From Rickettsiales bacterium (GTDB lineage Bacteria > Pseudomonadota > Alphaproteobacteria > UBA8366): a DNA stretch of 64,000 nt. The stretch covers positions 50,364 to 114,363 of the forward strand of contig PBOZ01000100.1 of NCBI GenBank assembly GCA_002724555.1, written 5' to 3'. Position 1 is the first letter of the stretch; each line of letters begins with the position of its first letter. The translations under genes were made by a program, and so were the position numbers. The notes beneath the pieces were generated by a model. It saw only the letters and a program-made list of their open reading frames with translations. It made no database searches and had not been told where the DNA came from. Shown here in pieces: positions 9,674 through 19,844 of the stretch.

Positions 9674-10810
9674 TCATTCAGTTAAGTCGTCCCAGAAGTC
9701 CTTGACCTTGTCGAAGAAACCCTCGGAACGTGGGCTGTGCACTTCATTGCCCCCAGCATTCTCAAACTCTCGCAAAAGATCTTTTTGCTGTTTGGTCAAT
9801 TTAACCGGCGTCTCTACCTGCGCATCAATATACATATCGCCGCGGATCTTTGACTGTAAGACAGACATGCCTTTTCCTCGCAGCCTGAACTGCTGGCCCG
9901 ACTGCGTCCCTTCCGGGATGTTGACCTTCGCTCGGGAACCGTCTATCGCCGGTACTTCTATCGCTCCCCCCAAAGACGCTATAGTCATCGGAATTGGCAC
10001 TCGGCAGTAGATATCGGCGTTATCACGTTGAAAAAAGGTGTGATCAGAAATTGTAAGGAAAATATAAAGATCGCCAGCTGGTCCGCCGCGTAATCCCGCC
10101 TCCCCTTCGCCAGCGAGCCGAATGCGAGTACCATCGTCGACTCCAGGCGGCACATTCACCGATAATTTCTTTTCTTTTCGAATTTTACCTGTGCCACTAC
10201 ATTCCCGGCAGGGGTTTTCGATCACCTGACCTTGGCCTTGGCAGGTCGGGCAGGTGCGTTCGATTGTGAAGAAACCCTGCTGCGCTCGAACCTTCCCCAC
10301 CCCCTGACAGGTCGGACAAGTCGTCGGCTGCGTGCCATCAGCGGCGCCTGTTCCATCACACGAATCACATCGCGCCGTCGTGGGTACATGAATGTCAACC
10401 TGCTGGCCACCAAACGCATCCTCCAATGAAATTTCAAGATTGTAGCGCAAATCACCGCCACGTGGGGAGGAACGGCGGCCGCCGCCCCGCCGAGCACCCC
10501 CAAAATCACCGAACATTTCGTCGAAGATATCCGCAAAGCCCGAGCCAAAATCAAATCCACTCGAACCTCCACCGGCACCACCATCCTCAAATGCAGCATG
10601 TCCAAAACGATCATATGCCGCACGTTTCTGATCATCCTTTAGTACTTCGTAGGCTTCGTTGATTTCTTTGAACTTGGTTTCAGCATCCGCATTGTCGGGA
10701 TTGCGGTCAGGATGGTATTTCATCGCCGCCTTACGATAAGCGCTCTTTAGATCTCCCGCACTTGCGTCTCGTCCAACCCCTAAAGATTCGTAATAATCCG
10801 CTTTTGCCAC
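9674..10810 (-). CDS. dnaJ: Chaperone DnaJ (Hsp40)
   Basis: 378 residues in canonical order: J domain (about 1-70, with YHPDRNP carrying the HPD that stimulates DnaK), a Gly-rich linker ([18 protein letters not shown]), four zinc-binding CxxCxGxG repeats ([32 protein letters not shown]) and the substrate-binding C-terminal domains. I place the start at the GTG at 10810, giving [12 protein letters not shown], which matches the standard DnaJ N-terminus; a TTG two codons upstream is the alternative. It follows dnaK on the same strand after 86 nt, so both probably share the heat-shock promoter upstream of dnaK. Confidence 0.97.
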   Translation of the reverse strand: MAKADYYESLGVGRDASAGDLKSAYRKAAMKYHPDRNPDNADAETKFKEINEAYEVLKDDQKRAAYDRFGHAAFEDGGAGGGSSGFDFGSGFADIFDEMFGDFGGARRGGGRRSSPRGGDLRYNLEISLEDAFGGQQVDIHVPTTARCDSCDGTGAADGTQPTTCPTCQGVGKVRAQQGFFTIERTCPTCQGQGQVIENPCRECSGTGKIRKEKKLSVNVPPGVDDGTRIRLAGEGEAGLRGGPAGDLYIFLTISDHTFFQRDNADIYCRVPIPMTIASLGGAIEVPAIDGSRAKVNIPEGTQSGQQFRLRGKGMSVLQSKIRGDMYIDAQVETPVKLTKQQKDLLREFENAGGNEVHSPRSEGFFDKVKDFWDDLTE

Positions 10811-10896
10811 CGGCAACCCCCGACCAACGAGCCCAGGTTAAGGCAACGATCTATGCCGGTGTAAAACCGGTCGCGGCCAATCCCCCACACCAACTA

Positions 10897-12825
10897 TTAT
10901 TTTGACTTCTTGTCTTCTTCGACTTCTTCAAAATCTGCGTCTACAACGCCATCTTCACTTGCAGCCTCACTCGAGGCACCCTCCACATCCATTTCTGGGG
11001 CCGCCCCGTCAGAACTTTCTTGACTTGCCTTGTACATTGCTTCGCCGAGCTTCATGCTTGAAGTGCTCAACGCCTCTGTTTTTGCCACTATATCAGCCGC
11101 ATCCTCACCCTGAAGTGCTTCCTTCAACGAATCTAGATCTGCCTGGATAGCTGATTTTTCATCCTCACCAATTTTATCGCCGTATTCCTCCAGAGACTTC
11201 TCCGTCGAGTAGACAAGGCTATTCGCTGAGTTGCACGCTTCCACCAACTCCTTCCGCTTCTGATCGTCCGCAGCGTGTTCTTCCGCATCCTGCACCATTT
11301 TATCAATATCAGCGTCACTCAGCCCCCCAGATGCCTGAATGCGAATTTGTTGTTCTTGTCCGGTCGCCTTATCTTTCGCTGAAACATTGACTATGCCGTT
11401 CGCATCGATATCGAAGGTCACTTCTATTTGTGGCATGCCACGAGGCGAGGGCGGTATACCAACCAAGTCAAACTGCCCTAGCACCTTGTTGTCTGCAGCC
11501 ATTTCGCGTTCACCTTGAAAAACCCGGATGGTTACAGCGGTCTGGTTGTCTTCAGCTGTCGAAAAAGTCTGACTCTTGCGCGTCGGTATAGTGGTATTGC
11601 GATCAATTAGACGGGTAAACACTCCGCCTAAGGTCTCAATACCAAGCGACAATGGAGTGACGTCAAGCAATAGTACATCCGTCACATCACCCTGCAGAAC
11701 ACCCGCTTGAATAGCAGCTCCCATAGCTACTACTTCATCGGGGTTCACGCCGCGATGCGGCTCCTTGCCGAAAAACTGCTTCACAGTCTCCATAATTTTA
11801 GGCATCCTAGTCATGCCGCCAACCAGGATAACTTCATTGATCTCACTGGCTTTCAGCCCAGCGTCGGACAATGCTTTTTTGCAGGGAGCGATCGTACGCT
11901 GAACCAAATCACTAACCAACGCCTCGAGCTTGGCTCGGGTCAATTTCATGTTTAGATGCTTCGGTCCGGACTGATCCGCAGTCACGAACGGCAAGTTTAC
12001 GTCCGTTTCCACCGCACTTGAAAGTTCAATCTTAGCTTTTTCACCAGCTTCCTTTAGACGCTGCAGCGCCAGCTTATCCTCGCGAAGATCTATGCCATTT
12101 TCCTTCTTAAACTCGTCGGCGAGGTAGTCTATGATATGCTGGTCAAAATCCTCCCCACCAAGAAACGTGTCGCCATTGGTAGATTTAACTTCGAAGACGC
12201 CATCCCCTATCTCCAAGACAGAGACATCGAAAGTACCGCCGCCAAGGTCATAAACCGCAATGACTCCGGAGCCCTTTTTCTCAAGCCCATAAGCAAGGGC
12301 TGCGGCAGTCGGCTCGTTAATGATACGAAGAACTTCGAGGCCGGCAATCTTACCAGCATCCTTTGTCGCTTGGCGTTGTGAATCATTGAAATAAGCAGGA
12401 ACGGTGATAACCGCCTGTTCCACCTCTTCACCAAGATAAGCTTCCGCATCTTCCTTCATTTTCTGCAGTATGAAAGCGCTAATCTGGCTGGGTGCGTACT
12501 GATTGCCCCGGCATTCGACCCAGGCATCGCCATTTTCACCTTCAATTATGCTGTATGGCACCAAATCTATATCTTTTTTAGTCTCATCATCAACGTACCG
12601 GCGACCAATTAGGCGCTTAATCGCAAAAAACGTATTTTCTGGATTGGTGACCGCCTGGCGCTTTGCAGAATGTCCAACAAGACGTTCATCCGACTCTGTA
12701 AACGCAACCATTGATGGCGTTGTTCGGAAACCTTCAGCGCTTTCAATTACTTTGGGCTGCGTTCCTTCCATCACGGCAACGCACGAGTTCGTCGTGCCCA
12801 AGTCAATACCGATTACTTTAGTCAT
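10897..12825 (-). CDS. dnaK: Chaperone DnaK (Hsp70)
   Basis: 642 residues with all Hsp70 marks: [18 protein letters not shown] at the start, [14 protein letters not shown], the phosphate-binding [15 protein letters not shown], and [10 protein letters not shown]. The linker [19 protein letters not shown] and the substrate-binding domain follow, and the tail is acidic ([15 protein letters not shown]). It folds nascent and stress-damaged proteins with DnaJ and GrpE. AAAGGTT just upstream of the ATG serves as ribosome site. Expression is probably heat-inducible through the RpoH-type promoter described at 12929-12957, leaving an untranslated leader of about 95 nt. Confidence 0.99.
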   Translation of the reverse strand: MTKVIGIDLGTTNSCVAVMEGTQPKVIESAEGFRTTPSMVAFTESDERLVGHSAKRQAVTNPENTFFAIKRLIGRRYVDDETKKDIDLVPYSIIEGENGDAWVECRGNQYAPSQISAFILQKMKEDAEAYLGEEVEQAVITVPAYFNDSQRQATKDAGKIAGLEVLRIINEPTAAALAYGLEKKGSGVIAVYDLGGGTFDVSVLEIGDGVFEVKSTNGDTFLGGEDFDQHIIDYLADEFKKENGIDLREDKLALQRLKEAGEKAKIELSSAVETDVNLPFVTADQSGPKHLNMKLTRAKLEALVSDLVQRTIAPCKKALSDAGLKASEINEVILVGGMTRMPKIMETVKQFFGKEPHRGVNPDEVVAMGAAIQAGVLQGDVTDVLLLDVTPLSLGIETLGGVFTRLIDRNTTIPTRKSQTFSTAEDNQTAVTIRVFQGEREMAADNKVLGQFDLVGIPPSPRGMPQIEVTFDIDANGIVNVSAKDKATGQEQQIRIQASGGLSDADIDKMVQDAEEHAADDQKRKELVEACNSANSLVYSTEKSLEEYGDKIGEDEKSAIQADLDSLKEALQGEDAADIVAKTEALSTSSMKLGEAMYKASQESSDGAAPEMDVEGASSEAASEDGVVDADFEEVEEDKKSK

Positions 12826-12928
12826 TCGTCTAACCTTTTTCCAAATCGCTCGGCGAGATCGACCAGTCCATACACGGCCCTAGCTCAAAATCTCCGTCAA
12901 CACGTCACATGAATAGATCTGGTCGAGT

Positions 12929-12957
12929 ATATAAGAACGGTTTGAAGAGACTACAAG
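12929..12957 (-). promoter_or_regulatory. RpoH (sigma-32) type heat-shock promoter of dnaK-dnaJ
   Basis: On the minus strand CTTG (12957-12954) is followed by exactly 18 nt and then CTTATAT (12935-12929). This fits the alphaproteobacterial heat-shock consensus CTTG-N17/18-CYTATNT at every defined position. Transcription would begin near 12920, about 95 nt upstream of the dnaK ATG. The match is by eye; no start-site data are implied. Confidence 0.68.
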
Positions 12958-13031
12958 AACCGTCGCCGGGGGAAATAATCCGCCAGAGCCCTATTTGCAA
13001 TAAAAACCGACAGCCAGAAAGTTTATTCCTG

Positions 13032-13075
13032 AAGATATTGCTCCATTGCGGGACGCCAGATGATTGCAATATCTT
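13032..13075. repeat. Perfect 10-bp inverted repeat in the grpE-dnaK gap
   Basis: AAGATATTGC (13032-13041) and GCAATATCTT (13066-13075) are perfect reverse complements separated by 24 nt. It lies between the grpE stop and the dnaK promoter. No T-tract follows on the minus strand, so a classic intrinsic terminator is not supported. It could instead be an mRNA-stabilising hairpin or a protein-binding site. Confidence 0.5.
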
Positions 13076-13095
13076 ATCAGATTCTCCAGCAGTAC

Positions 13096-13148
13096 GGACC
13101 GGTTTTCCAGTCCACGTGCCAAGACAAGAAGTTACATATCACCGGTCC
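13096..13148. repeat. 8-bp inverted repeat directly downstream of grpE
   Basis: GGACCGGT (13096-13103) pairs with ACCGGTCC (13141-13148), five bases after the grpE stop codon. A long, GC-rich stem of this kind at the end of hrcA-grpE could stop or protect the transcript. There is no U-run. Confidence 0.4.
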
Positions 13149-13152
13149 CATC

Positions 13153-13818
13153 TCAGGCTGTCGTATCTACCGCATTCGATTCGTCGGACGACGATGGAGC
13201 ACCCTTAGCTACCGCGACCATAGCCGGCCGCAGAAGCCTGTCATGCATCACATAGCCCGGTTGCAGCACCTCGGCGACCGTACCATCGGCAAATTCAGTA
13301 TTGGGTTTTTCGTACATCGCCTGATGGAGGTTATGGTCAAACGGCTCACCCAGTGGGTCCACTTTTTTAATACCGTGACGTTCAAAAGCACTCAGGAGTT
13401 CTTTCTCAACCATTTCAATACCTTGAACAAGATTCTTGATAGTCTCATCACCTTTATTCACATCACCACCAACTGCTTCCAAACCGCGTCGCAAATTATC
13501 GGAAACATTGAGAAGATCTTTCGCAAATCCACTGGAGGCATATTTTCGCGCATCCTCAATATCCCGAGCCGCGCGACGGCGAGTATTCTCGACATCGGCC
13601 AAAGCGCGCAACAAACGGTCCTTCATCTCGGCAGCCTGATCTTCTAGTGATGGTTCCGCCGAATGCTCCGGCGGCACTTTCTCCTCGCCAGTCTCCTCCA
13701 CGGAATTGTTTCCCAAAGTCTCGTTAATTTGTTGCGCATCCCTGGAGTTTTGAATTTCTTCAACCGCCTCTTCCAGTTCTGGTTTTTCAGTTTGGCGGTC
13801 TTCATTGGTATCCATCAT
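13153..13818 (-). CDS. grpE: Nucleotide exchange factor GrpE
   Basis: 221 residues. A long acidic, disordered N-terminus (about 1-55, Glu-rich) leads into the coiled coil LEDQAAEMKDRLLRALADVENTRRRAARDIEDARKYA (positions about 56-92; key feature is the ENTRRRAARD core). A beta-rich head follows, ending in GYVMHDRLLRPAMVAVAKG, the standard GrpE C-terminal signature. It releases ADP from DnaK and acts as a thermosensor. It is 15 nt downstream of hrcA in the same direction, so they form an operon. Confidence 0.96.
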   Translation of the reverse strand: MMDTNEDRQTEKPELEEAVEEIQNSRDAQQINETLGNNSVEETGEEKVPPEHSAEPSLEDQAAEMKDRLLRALADVENTRRRAARDIEDARKYASSGFAKDLLNVSDNLRRGLEAVGGDVNKGDETIKNLVQGIEMVEKELLSAFERHGIKKVDPLGEPFDHNLHQAMYEKPNTEFADGTVAEVLQPGYVMHDRLLRPAMVAVAKGAPSSSDESNAVDTTA

Positions 13819-13833
13819 CTCATTACTTTCTCT

Positions 13834-14871
13834 TTAGCCGAGCACCCGCCCGACAAGCTTAGCCGTATAATCGACCATTGGAATAATGCGTGCGTAATTC
13901 ATCCGCATTGGACCAATCACACCTATGGCTCCGACAATTTGCTCCTGTTGGTTTTGGTACGGCGCGATAATCATGGCGCAGCCGGAAAGGGCAAATAAAT
14001 GATTCTCCGCCCCAATAAAGATCTGAACCCCTTCACCAACTTCTGTAAACTCCAAGAGCCGTAATAATGATTCTTTAGTCTCCAAGGCTTCAAAAAGCCC
14101 GCGAATCTGTTCCAGATCAGCTAACGCCGTAACATCGTTTAATAATTTTGCCTGTCCTCGAACGATCAACACACCGCCATCGCTGTCGCCTTTGGACCAA
14201 GTGGCTAAACCCGCTTCGACAACTTTTTGCGTGAGTGAATCGAGCATAGCCCGGTGATTCGCGATTTCTTCGTCAATTTCTTTACGCGCTTCCGCCAGGC
14301 TTCGCCCCACCAACTTGGAACTTAAAAAATTACTCGCCTCAACCATTTTCGATATAGGCATGTCGAGCGGAACGTCGATCACTCGATTTTCGACCATACC
14401 GCTCTCGCTAACCAACACGACAAGGGCACGGCCAGGTGCCAATGGCACAAATTCTATGTGCCGCAGCGATTCTTCCTGAGTCGGCGCCATCACCAGACCA
14501 GCACAAGAAGACAAGCCAGACAACATATCGGAGGCTTCTTCTAACACTTGCTGCGGACTTCGGCCCATAGCAGCGCATCGGCTCTCGATGTGGGCGCGTT
14601 CCTCCTCTGTAAGATTACCTACCTCAAGCAAACCATCCACGAACATTCGAAGCCCCGCATCTGTAGGCAACCGTCCTGCCGAAGTATGAGGTGAATAAAG
14701 AAGACCTAAATCCTGCAAGTCGGCCATGACATTCCGAATCGTTGCCGGTGACAGCGGCAGATCGAGCCGCCGCGACAATGTGCGAGATCCAACCGCAGAA
14801 CCGGTTTCAGTATAAGCCTCAACAATGAGCCTCATAATTTCGCGCGAGCGTTCGTTCATTTCAGATATCAT
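13834..14871 (-). CDS. hrcA: Heat-inducible transcription repressor HrcA
   Basis: 345 residues. The N-terminal winged helix has MNERSREIMRLIVEAYTETG, VGSRTLSRRLDLPLSPATIRNVMADLQDLGLL and SAGRLPTDAGLRMFVD (over about 70 residues), which is diagnostic of HrcA. The C-terminal part includes IGAENHLFALSGCAMIIAPY and GVIGPMRMNYARIIPMVDY. HrcA represses groESL and sometimes dnaK at CIRCE operators. I looked for a CIRCE element (TTAGCACTC-N9-GAGTGCTAA) near hrcA, grpE and dnaK and found none, so its target is probably elsewhere, for example groESL. Divergent from rph. Confidence 0.96.
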   Translation of the reverse strand: MISEMNERSREIMRLIVEAYTETGSAVGSRTLSRRLDLPLSPATIRNVMADLQDLGLLYSPHTSAGRLPTDAGLRMFVDGLLEVGNLTEEERAHIESRCAAMGRSPQQVLEEASDMLSGLSSCAGLVMAPTQEESLRHIEFVPLAPGRALVVLVSESGMVENRVIDVPLDMPISKMVEASNFLSSKLVGRSLAEARKEIDEEIANHRAMLDSLTQKVVEAGLATWSKGDSDGGVLIVRGQAKLLNDVTALADLEQIRGLFEALETKESLLRLLEFTEVGEGVQIFIGAENHLFALSGCAMIIAPYQNQQEQIVGAIGVIGPMRMNYARIIPMVDYTAKLVGRVLG

Positions 14872-14978
14872 GGTTTCGAGAATGTAGTGAGCGTCCAGGT
14901 GAGCGTCAATGAGGGCGTCGCTGGACCTCGCACTCCAAAACCTTTAGCTTGCGCACAAATTTATGGAGAAATTCGCTC

Positions 14979-15692
14979 ATGCGTCCGTCTGGCAGAGGCC
15001 CTGATCAACTGCGCGACATCGTTTTAGAGACAGAATTTTCAAAATATGCAGAGGGTTCCTGTCTCGCCAAGTTTGGCGACACCCATGTGCTGTGTACTGC
15101 CAGTATTGAAGATTCGGTGCCACCTTTTATGCGCAATAGCGGAAGGGGGTGGGTAACTGCCGAATACGGCATGTTGCCACGCGCCACCAATACCCGAAAC
15201 GATCGCAAGCGCACGATATCAACCGGCCGCACGCAGGAAATACAGCGACTTATTGGCCGTAGTCTGCGTGCTGTTACTGCCATGGACGGCTTCGGCGAGC
15301 GTCAAGTAAGAATTGATTGTGACGTTTTGCAAGCCGACGGCGGCACACGTACAGCAGCCATTACTGGTGGCTTCGTCGCGCTCCATTTAGCCTTCCAGCA
15401 TCTGCATAAAATTGGTGTCATTGAGACGATTCCGCTCATGGACCAAGTTGCGGCCATTTCCTGCGGTCTATGCAACGGCGAAGCAGTTCTCGATCTCGAT
15501 TATGCTGAGGATTCGACCGCACAAGCAGACGCTAATTTTGTACTGACCGGCCGGGGGGGGATCGTTGAAATACAAGGTACCGCTGAGGGAGACCCGTTTT
15601 CACGTGAACAATTTGATGCCTTACTGACGCTCGCTTCAGCCGGCATCGCTCAACTAATTCAAACCCAAAAAGAGGCGCTTAGCTTAAAATAA
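14979..15692 (+). CDS. rph: Ribonuclease PH
   Basis: 237 residues, matching the usual 238. Family text is continuous: [98 protein letters not shown] and [17 protein letters not shown]. It is a phosphorolytic 3'-5' exoribonuclease that trims tRNA 3' ends. The start at 14979 is supported by GGAGAA 8 nt upstream; an open TTG at 14949 is rejected. It leads an apparent rph-rdgB-hemW operon. Confidence 0.97.
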   Translation: MRPSGRGPDQLRDIVLETEFSKYAEGSCLAKFGDTHVLCTASIEDSVPPFMRNSGRGWVTAEYGMLPRATNTRNDRKRTISTGRTQEIQRLIGRSLRAVTAMDGFGERQVRIDCDVLQADGGTRTAAITGGFVALHLAFQHLHKIGVIETIPLMDQVAAISCGLCNGEAVLDLDYAEDSTAQADANFVLTGRGGIVEIQGTAEGDPFSREQFDALLTLASAGIAQLIQTQKEALSLK

Positions 15693-15696
15693 TTCG

Positions 15697-16293
15697 ATGC
15701 CTCGCCATTTCGACGAAAATTGCCTAATTATCGCAAGCCACAATCCCGGAAAGGTTAAAGAAATCGACGATTTGTTGAAACCGTATGGGGTCAACGTTCA
15801 ATCGGCGATCGATTTGACCCTAGACGAACCCGAGGAGAACGGAACAACGTTTGCCGCCAACGCCATTATTAAATCGAAAGCCGCAGCACAGGCGGCGCAT
15901 TTACCAGCCTTGGCGGATGATTCGGGCTTATCAGTCGACGCATTGAGCGGTGCGCCAGGAATCTATTCAGCACGCTGGGGCGGACCTGAAAAAGACTTCG
16001 ACTTGGCTATGCGCAAGGTCGAGGAAAAGTTGCCGCAAGGTGTTGACCGGCGCGCCCGTTTTGTTTGCGCTTTAGCACTATCATGGCCCGATGGGCATAC
16101 GGAAACCTTCGAAGGGTTTGTTGAAGGGTCGCTGATATGGCCACCACTCGGTGACCTTGGTTTTGGGTACGACCCAATGTTTTTACCAAATGGTCGAACA
16201 GAGACGTTTGGCCAAATGGATCAAGCAGAGAAGCACAAAATAAGCCATCGCGCGGAAGCGTTCCGCAAACTTGTGGCCGCTTGTTTCGCGTGA
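15697..16293 (+). CDS. rdgB: XTP/dITP pyrophosphatase (non-canonical purine NTPase)
   Basis: 198 residues. Motifs are [10 protein letters not shown] near the N-terminus, [24 protein letters not shown] in the middle, the metal-binding [11 protein letters not shown] and the C-terminal [13 protein letters not shown]. The enzyme hydrolyses ITP, dITP and XTP to monophosphates and keeps deaminated purines out of nucleic acids. It begins four bases after the rph stop and its stop overlaps possible hemW start codons, so translation is likely coupled. Confidence 0.97.
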   Translation: MPRHFDENCLIIASHNPGKVKEIDDLLKPYGVNVQSAIDLTLDEPEENGTTFAANAIIKSKAAAQAAHLPALADDSGLSVDALSGAPGIYSARWGGPEKDFDLAMRKVEEKLPQGVDRRARFVCALALSWPDGHTETFEGFVEGSLIWPPLGDLGFGYDPMFLPNGRTETFGQMDQAEKHKISHRAEAFRKLVAACFA

Positions 16294-16301
16294 GCAACAC
16301 A

Positions 16302-17450
16302 ATGGAGCCTTTCGGCATCTATGTTCATTGGCCGTTCTGCCTGTCAAAATGCCCATATTGTGATTTTAACAGCCACGTGCGCGATCAGATTGATCAAGAT
16401 CGATGGTGCAGAGCTATGCTGCGCGAGATTAAGCACACCGCAAACCATTGGGACGGCGCTACTGTCACCAGCATCTTTTTCGGCGGCGGCACCCCGTCCC
16501 TTATGCCTCCAAAAACGATTTCCGCAGTCGTTGAGAAAGTCGGAGAGTATTGGGGCCTCGATCAAAAAGTTGAAATCACAGTGGAGGCCAACCCAACATC
16601 GGTCGAAAGTGGACGGTTTGCTGAACTAAAAAATGCAGGTGTTAACCGTATCTCACTGGGAGTCCAAGCGTTGGATAACGATGTCCTTTCATTTTTGGGC
16701 CGGGGCCATAGCGTTACAGAAGCGATTGCCGCAATAGAAATCGCGGCCACACATTTTGAACGATACAGTTTTGACCTTATTTATGCACGGCCAGGCCAAA
16801 CGTTGCTCGATTGGCACCAAGAGCTTGATAGCGCCTTGGCGCTCGCTGGATCGCATCTATCACTCTATCAATTGACAATTGAGCGCGGCACACCGTTTTA
16901 CGGCTTATGGCAGCAAGGTCGACTTACACAACTGGACGAGAATCAGGCCGCTGAAATGTACGAGTTCACACAAGAACGCCTTTCTGACGCGGGCCTGCCA
17001 GGCTACGAAATTTCTAACCACGCCACACCCGGCTCTGAGTGTCAGCACAATCTGTTATATTGGCATTATGGAAACTATGCAGGTGTTGGTCCCGGCGCGC
17101 ACGCCCGATTAAAAAAAGATAACCAAAAATATGCGTTGGAACGGCGTAAATTACCGGAACGTTGGCTGCAGATGGTCGAAACTGAAGGACATGGGACGAG
17201 GCAGGCAGAGGCCTTGAATACTAATGACCGCCTAGTAGAACTTGTCCTCATGGGATTGCGGACCCATCGTGGAATTCCACACGCGCAGTTTCTATCAGAA
17301 ATCGGCAAGCCCATCGAAAGTTGCCTTGACAACGAAGCGCTCAACGCATTTTTAGCAAACAATTTGCTTGCAAATGAAAAGGGCGTATTGCGCGCAACCG
17401 CCTCCGGCAGAGCACGTCTAAACGCGATTACCGAGAGCCTACTAGCCTAA
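16302..17450 (+). CDS. hemW: Radical SAM haem chaperone HemW (HemN-like)
   Basis: 382 residues from the ATG at 16302. The radical-SAM cluster motif is C13-x3-C17-x2-C20 in WPFCLSKCPYCDFNSH, followed by FFGGGTPSLM, EANPTSVE and NRISLGVQALDNDVLSFLGRGH. The motif has the Cys spacing of the HemN/HemW group, but the N-terminal extension needed for true coproporphyrinogen dehydrogenases is missing, which points to HemW, a haem-trafficking protein. GTG at 16290 overlaps the rdgB stop as GTGA and is a realistic alternative start. It lies in the rph-rdgB-hemW run that ends convergently on the LpoA-like gene. Confidence 0.93.
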   Translation: MEPFGIYVHWPFCLSKCPYCDFNSHVRDQIDQDRWCRAMLREIKHTANHWDGATVTSIFFGGGTPSLMPPKTISAVVEKVGEYWGLDQKVEITVEANPTSVESGRFAELKNAGVNRISLGVQALDNDVLSFLGRGHSVTEAIAAIEIAATHFERYSFDLIYARPGQTLLDWHQELDSALALAGSHLSLYQLTIERGTPFYGLWQQGRLTQLDENQAAEMYEFTQERLSDAGLPGYEISNHATPGSECQHNLLYWHYGNYAGVGPGAHARLKKDNQKYALERRKLPERWLQMVETEGHGTRQAEALNTNDRLVELVLMGLRTHRGIPHAQFLSEIGKPIESCLDNEALNAFLANNLLANEKGVLRATASGRARLNAITESLLA

Positions 17451-17459
17451 CGACTTGCG

Positions 17460-18905
17460 TTAACCCCCTATTCGCGGGAACGTTGTCATAGCCGGTCGCT
17501 TGATTCGAAACCCGTCACGGGTTACCTCGCGAATTTCGAATACACGCTCCGCAATACCTTCCGAACGTAACCGAAATAGGCCATCCACCCCCAGAAAACC
17601 ATACGGTTGTACGAGGCGCTTTCTGGAAAAAGCCAAGCCAGTCTGAGATTGTGCCAATACAATCGCAAGAGCCGTTGCATCATATGCCAACGAAGCTATC
17701 GCGGCTGGCGGGCGTCCGTAATATTCACGATAACGCCGAAAGAAATTTTCCCGCTCATCGCGAGGCGGTGCGGCGTACCAACTAAGATTAAGCGACGGTT
17801 CTGCCTCTATGTTAGCGGTCTGCGCCCAATTACTCAGTCCCAACAATCTGACGGCAGGCTGATCGACATCGTAAAATGAAAGAAGAGAAGCGATCGCCTT
17901 TAATTGCTGGCCTCTACCTGGCAAAAGAACCGCGTCAAAGTCAACATCGCCGAGAGTGTCCAACGTCTCCAATCTCTTCAGAGTATGTTTGGAAACATGA
18001 TCGTCGCGCATTTTTAGTTCGGCACGATGTTCTAAAAGGGCTTTGTGCCGGCGATCGTAATCAGCAATTGCTTTTGCCGGCTGACTAAAATCCGTCGCAG
18101 CCGGGTCATAGTATTCCAGCCTGACAATTTTTCCTTCGCGCACCGTGATAGCTCGTTTAAGCGCGGCCACAACCTCCTGGCCGTAAGCATCTTGCGGTGC
18201 CAACACGGCATACCGATGAAGGCCTTCTTCGACTGCATAATCAACAATAGCATCGACCTGTTGCTGCGGCACAAACCCCAGAATGTAGACACCATCACCC
18301 GCAACTTCATGCGAATTTGAAAAGGCGACTACCGAAACTCCAACACTTGAAGCAACGGGCCGAACAGCTCGCACCGAGCTTGCCAGGAGTGGGCCAAGAA
18401 TCAGGTCGACACCGATACGAATTGCTTTTTCTGCTGCCGCAGCAGCGCCAGTTTCTGTGCCCTTCGTATCAAGCGGATAGATTACGAAGTTTTCATCAGC
18501 AAGATCAAAGACGGCAATTTGAGCTGCATCTAACAATTCTTGGCCTAGCAACTTTTGGCGTCCGCTCAATGGCAGTAGAATGCCAATCTTGTGTTTGTTC
18601 GCTTCAAGGTGGGGCGATTTTCTTGGGACTAATGGTGTGTCGCCTGGTGCCGGTGGCACACCTGGAACAGTTGCCGCTTCCTGCGTGTTAGCTCGCGATT
18701 TTTTTTTTGTTTCAAATTGCTCTTGAGCTTCAAAAGCGGGACCTTCGGGATCCGTAGATGGTTGACTATAGATAGGCAAAGTATCTTGTATCCTGTGCTC
18801 CGGCACCCTCACTAAAGATGCAGACTGACAGGCAGCCAATGCCAAAATTCCAATAATGCTTGCCAGCTTGACCGAATACGTAGTGACAGGAATATTTTTT
18901 CTCAT
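17460..18905 (-). CDS. LpoA-like lipoprotein (penicillin-binding protein activator family)
   Basis: 481 residues from the ATG at 18905, which opens a lipoprotein signal (hydrophobic LASIIGILALAAC, lipobox Cys26). After a low-complexity linker of about 75 residues rich in Pro, Thr and charged residues comes a type-I periplasmic-binding fold: KIGILLPLSGRQKLLGQELLDAAQIAVFDL, DLILGPLLASSVRAV, GVSVVAFSNS and Y-A-V-L-A-P-Q-D-A-Y-G. The family includes LpoA, the outer-membrane activator of PBP1a. No N-terminal TPR domain as in E. coli LpoA is evident, as usual for alphaproteobacteria. Its neighbour across the gap is a BON lipoprotein, as in the E. coli lpoA-yraP region. Confidence 0.85.
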   Translation of the reverse strand: MRKNIPVTTYSVKLASIIGILALAACQSASLVRVPEHRIQDTLPIYSQPSTDPEGPAFEAQEQFETKKKSRANTQEAATVPGVPPAPGDTPLVPRKSPHLEANKHKIGILLPLSGRQKLLGQELLDAAQIAVFDLADENFVIYPLDTKGTETGAAAAAEKAIRIGVDLILGPLLASSVRAVRPVASSVGVSVVAFSNSHEVAGDGVYILGFVPQQQVDAIVDYAVEEGLHRYAVLAPQDAYGQEVVAALKRAITVREGKIVRLEYYDPAATDFSQPAKAIADYDRRHKALLEHRAELKMRDDHVSKHTLKRLETLDTLGDVDFDAVLLPGRGQQLKAIASLLSFYDVDQPAVRLLGLSNWAQTANIEAEPSLNLSWYAAPPRDERENFFRRYREYYGRPPAAIASLAYDATALAIVLAQSQTGLAFSRKRLVQPYGFLGVDGLFRLRSEGIAERVFEIREVTRDGFRIKRPAMTTFPRIGG

Positions 18906-19208
18906 GGGAGTTTTAAAAAGTGTGCCTACCTGGCTGAAGGTGTTTTTAGAGCTTACCGATGACAACCAAGCAAGTAAACCAACGGGCATCAATTGGAATT
19001 TTAGAAACCGTGCCCACTGCCCAATGCGCAGCTATATACTGATCGGAAATTCGCTTAAAACTTAGTCTATTCGATTTGAGCTTCTCATCGTCCCTCCGTA
19101 GCGATAAACACAATCTATAAAAGGTACCATTGCAGTATTCGATTTCCTGGCCTGAACTCACGAAGCGGCCTATTCTCGAATTCCTAGAAAAATAACTCTG
19201 ACGGAAAA
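18906..19208. other. 303-nt divergent gap between LpoA-like and BON genes
   Basis: No reading frame here resembles a known protein. It must hold two divergent promoters, but I could not single out convincing -35/-10 pairs. In E. coli and many proteobacteria rsmI (16S rRNA methyltransferase) and yraN sit in this cluster. I searched both strands by eye for the RsmI N-terminal signature and saw no remnant. Confidence 0.6.
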
Positions 19209-19844
19209 ATGCTAAAGACGCTTGGCATCATCGCTGTAGCAATAATCACCTCCTCCTCAGTTTCTGGATGCGGCGTCCTTGTTGGCGCCGGTGCGGCCGT
19301 CGGGACAGCCTCGATGGAGGAGCGAGGAATAAGTGCCGCTATTTCTGATAAATTTATCCAGGCAACCATTAACTCGAACTGGTTAAAAATTGACCCGAAA
19401 ATATTTGTCAATATATCGAGTCAAGTACACGAAGGGAGGGTTTTGCTATCTGGAAACGTCGTAAAACCGCAACACCGCGTGGACGCTGTGAGGGTCGCCT
19501 GGCAAGTGGACGGGGTTCGGGAAGTGATCAATCAAATTAAAATTCGTGATCGGAGCAGCTTAATCAGCTTCGCTCGGGACGGCTGGGTTACAACACAACT
19601 CACAGTGAAACTTACAGTCGACAGCGACGTAAAGGCGATCAACTATTCAATAGACACAGTAGACGGCCATGTTTTTATCATGGGCATTGCACAGGATCAA
19701 AAGGAGCTGGATCGCGTTTTGAATCATGCACATAACGTTAGTTATGTGCGTCGGGTGACAAACCACGTCATTTTAAAGAACGACCCCGCCCGCTTGACAA
19801 AAATCATCATCCCAAAAGAGTTGCATAATCCCAATTCAAGATGA
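19209..19844 (+). CDS. BON-domain lipoprotein (DolP/YraP-like)
   Basis: 211 residues with a lipoprotein signal (lipobox Cys21 in SSSVSGCGVLVGAG). Two tandem BON domains follow: about 50-115 (DKFIQATINSNWLKIDPKIFVNISSQVHEGRVLLSGNV, in which the I-x-x-x-V-x-x-G-x-V-x-L-x-G pattern is the BON core) and about 120-190 (TVDSDVKAINYSIDTVDGHVFIMGIA). Double-BON lipoproteins such as DolP maintain outer-membrane integrity and the BAM complex. GGAAAA precedes the ATG. Its stop overlaps the next start as ATGA. Confidence 0.87.
   Translation: MLKTLGIIAVAIITSSSVSGCGVLVGAGAAVGTASMEERGISAAISDKFIQATINSNWLKIDPKIFVNISSQVHEGRVLLSGNVVKPQHRVDAVRVAWQVDGVREVINQIKIRDRSSLISFARDGWVTTQLTVKLTVDSDVKAINYSIDTVDGHVFIMGIAQDQKELDRVLNHAHNVSYVRRVTNHVILKNDPARLTKIIIPKELHNPNSR

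Noticed and set aside
14872..14978. Possible CIRCE in the hrcA-rph gap (GCACTCC...TTTAGC)
   Set aside because: Only a broken, mis-spaced fragment; the two arms do not pair.
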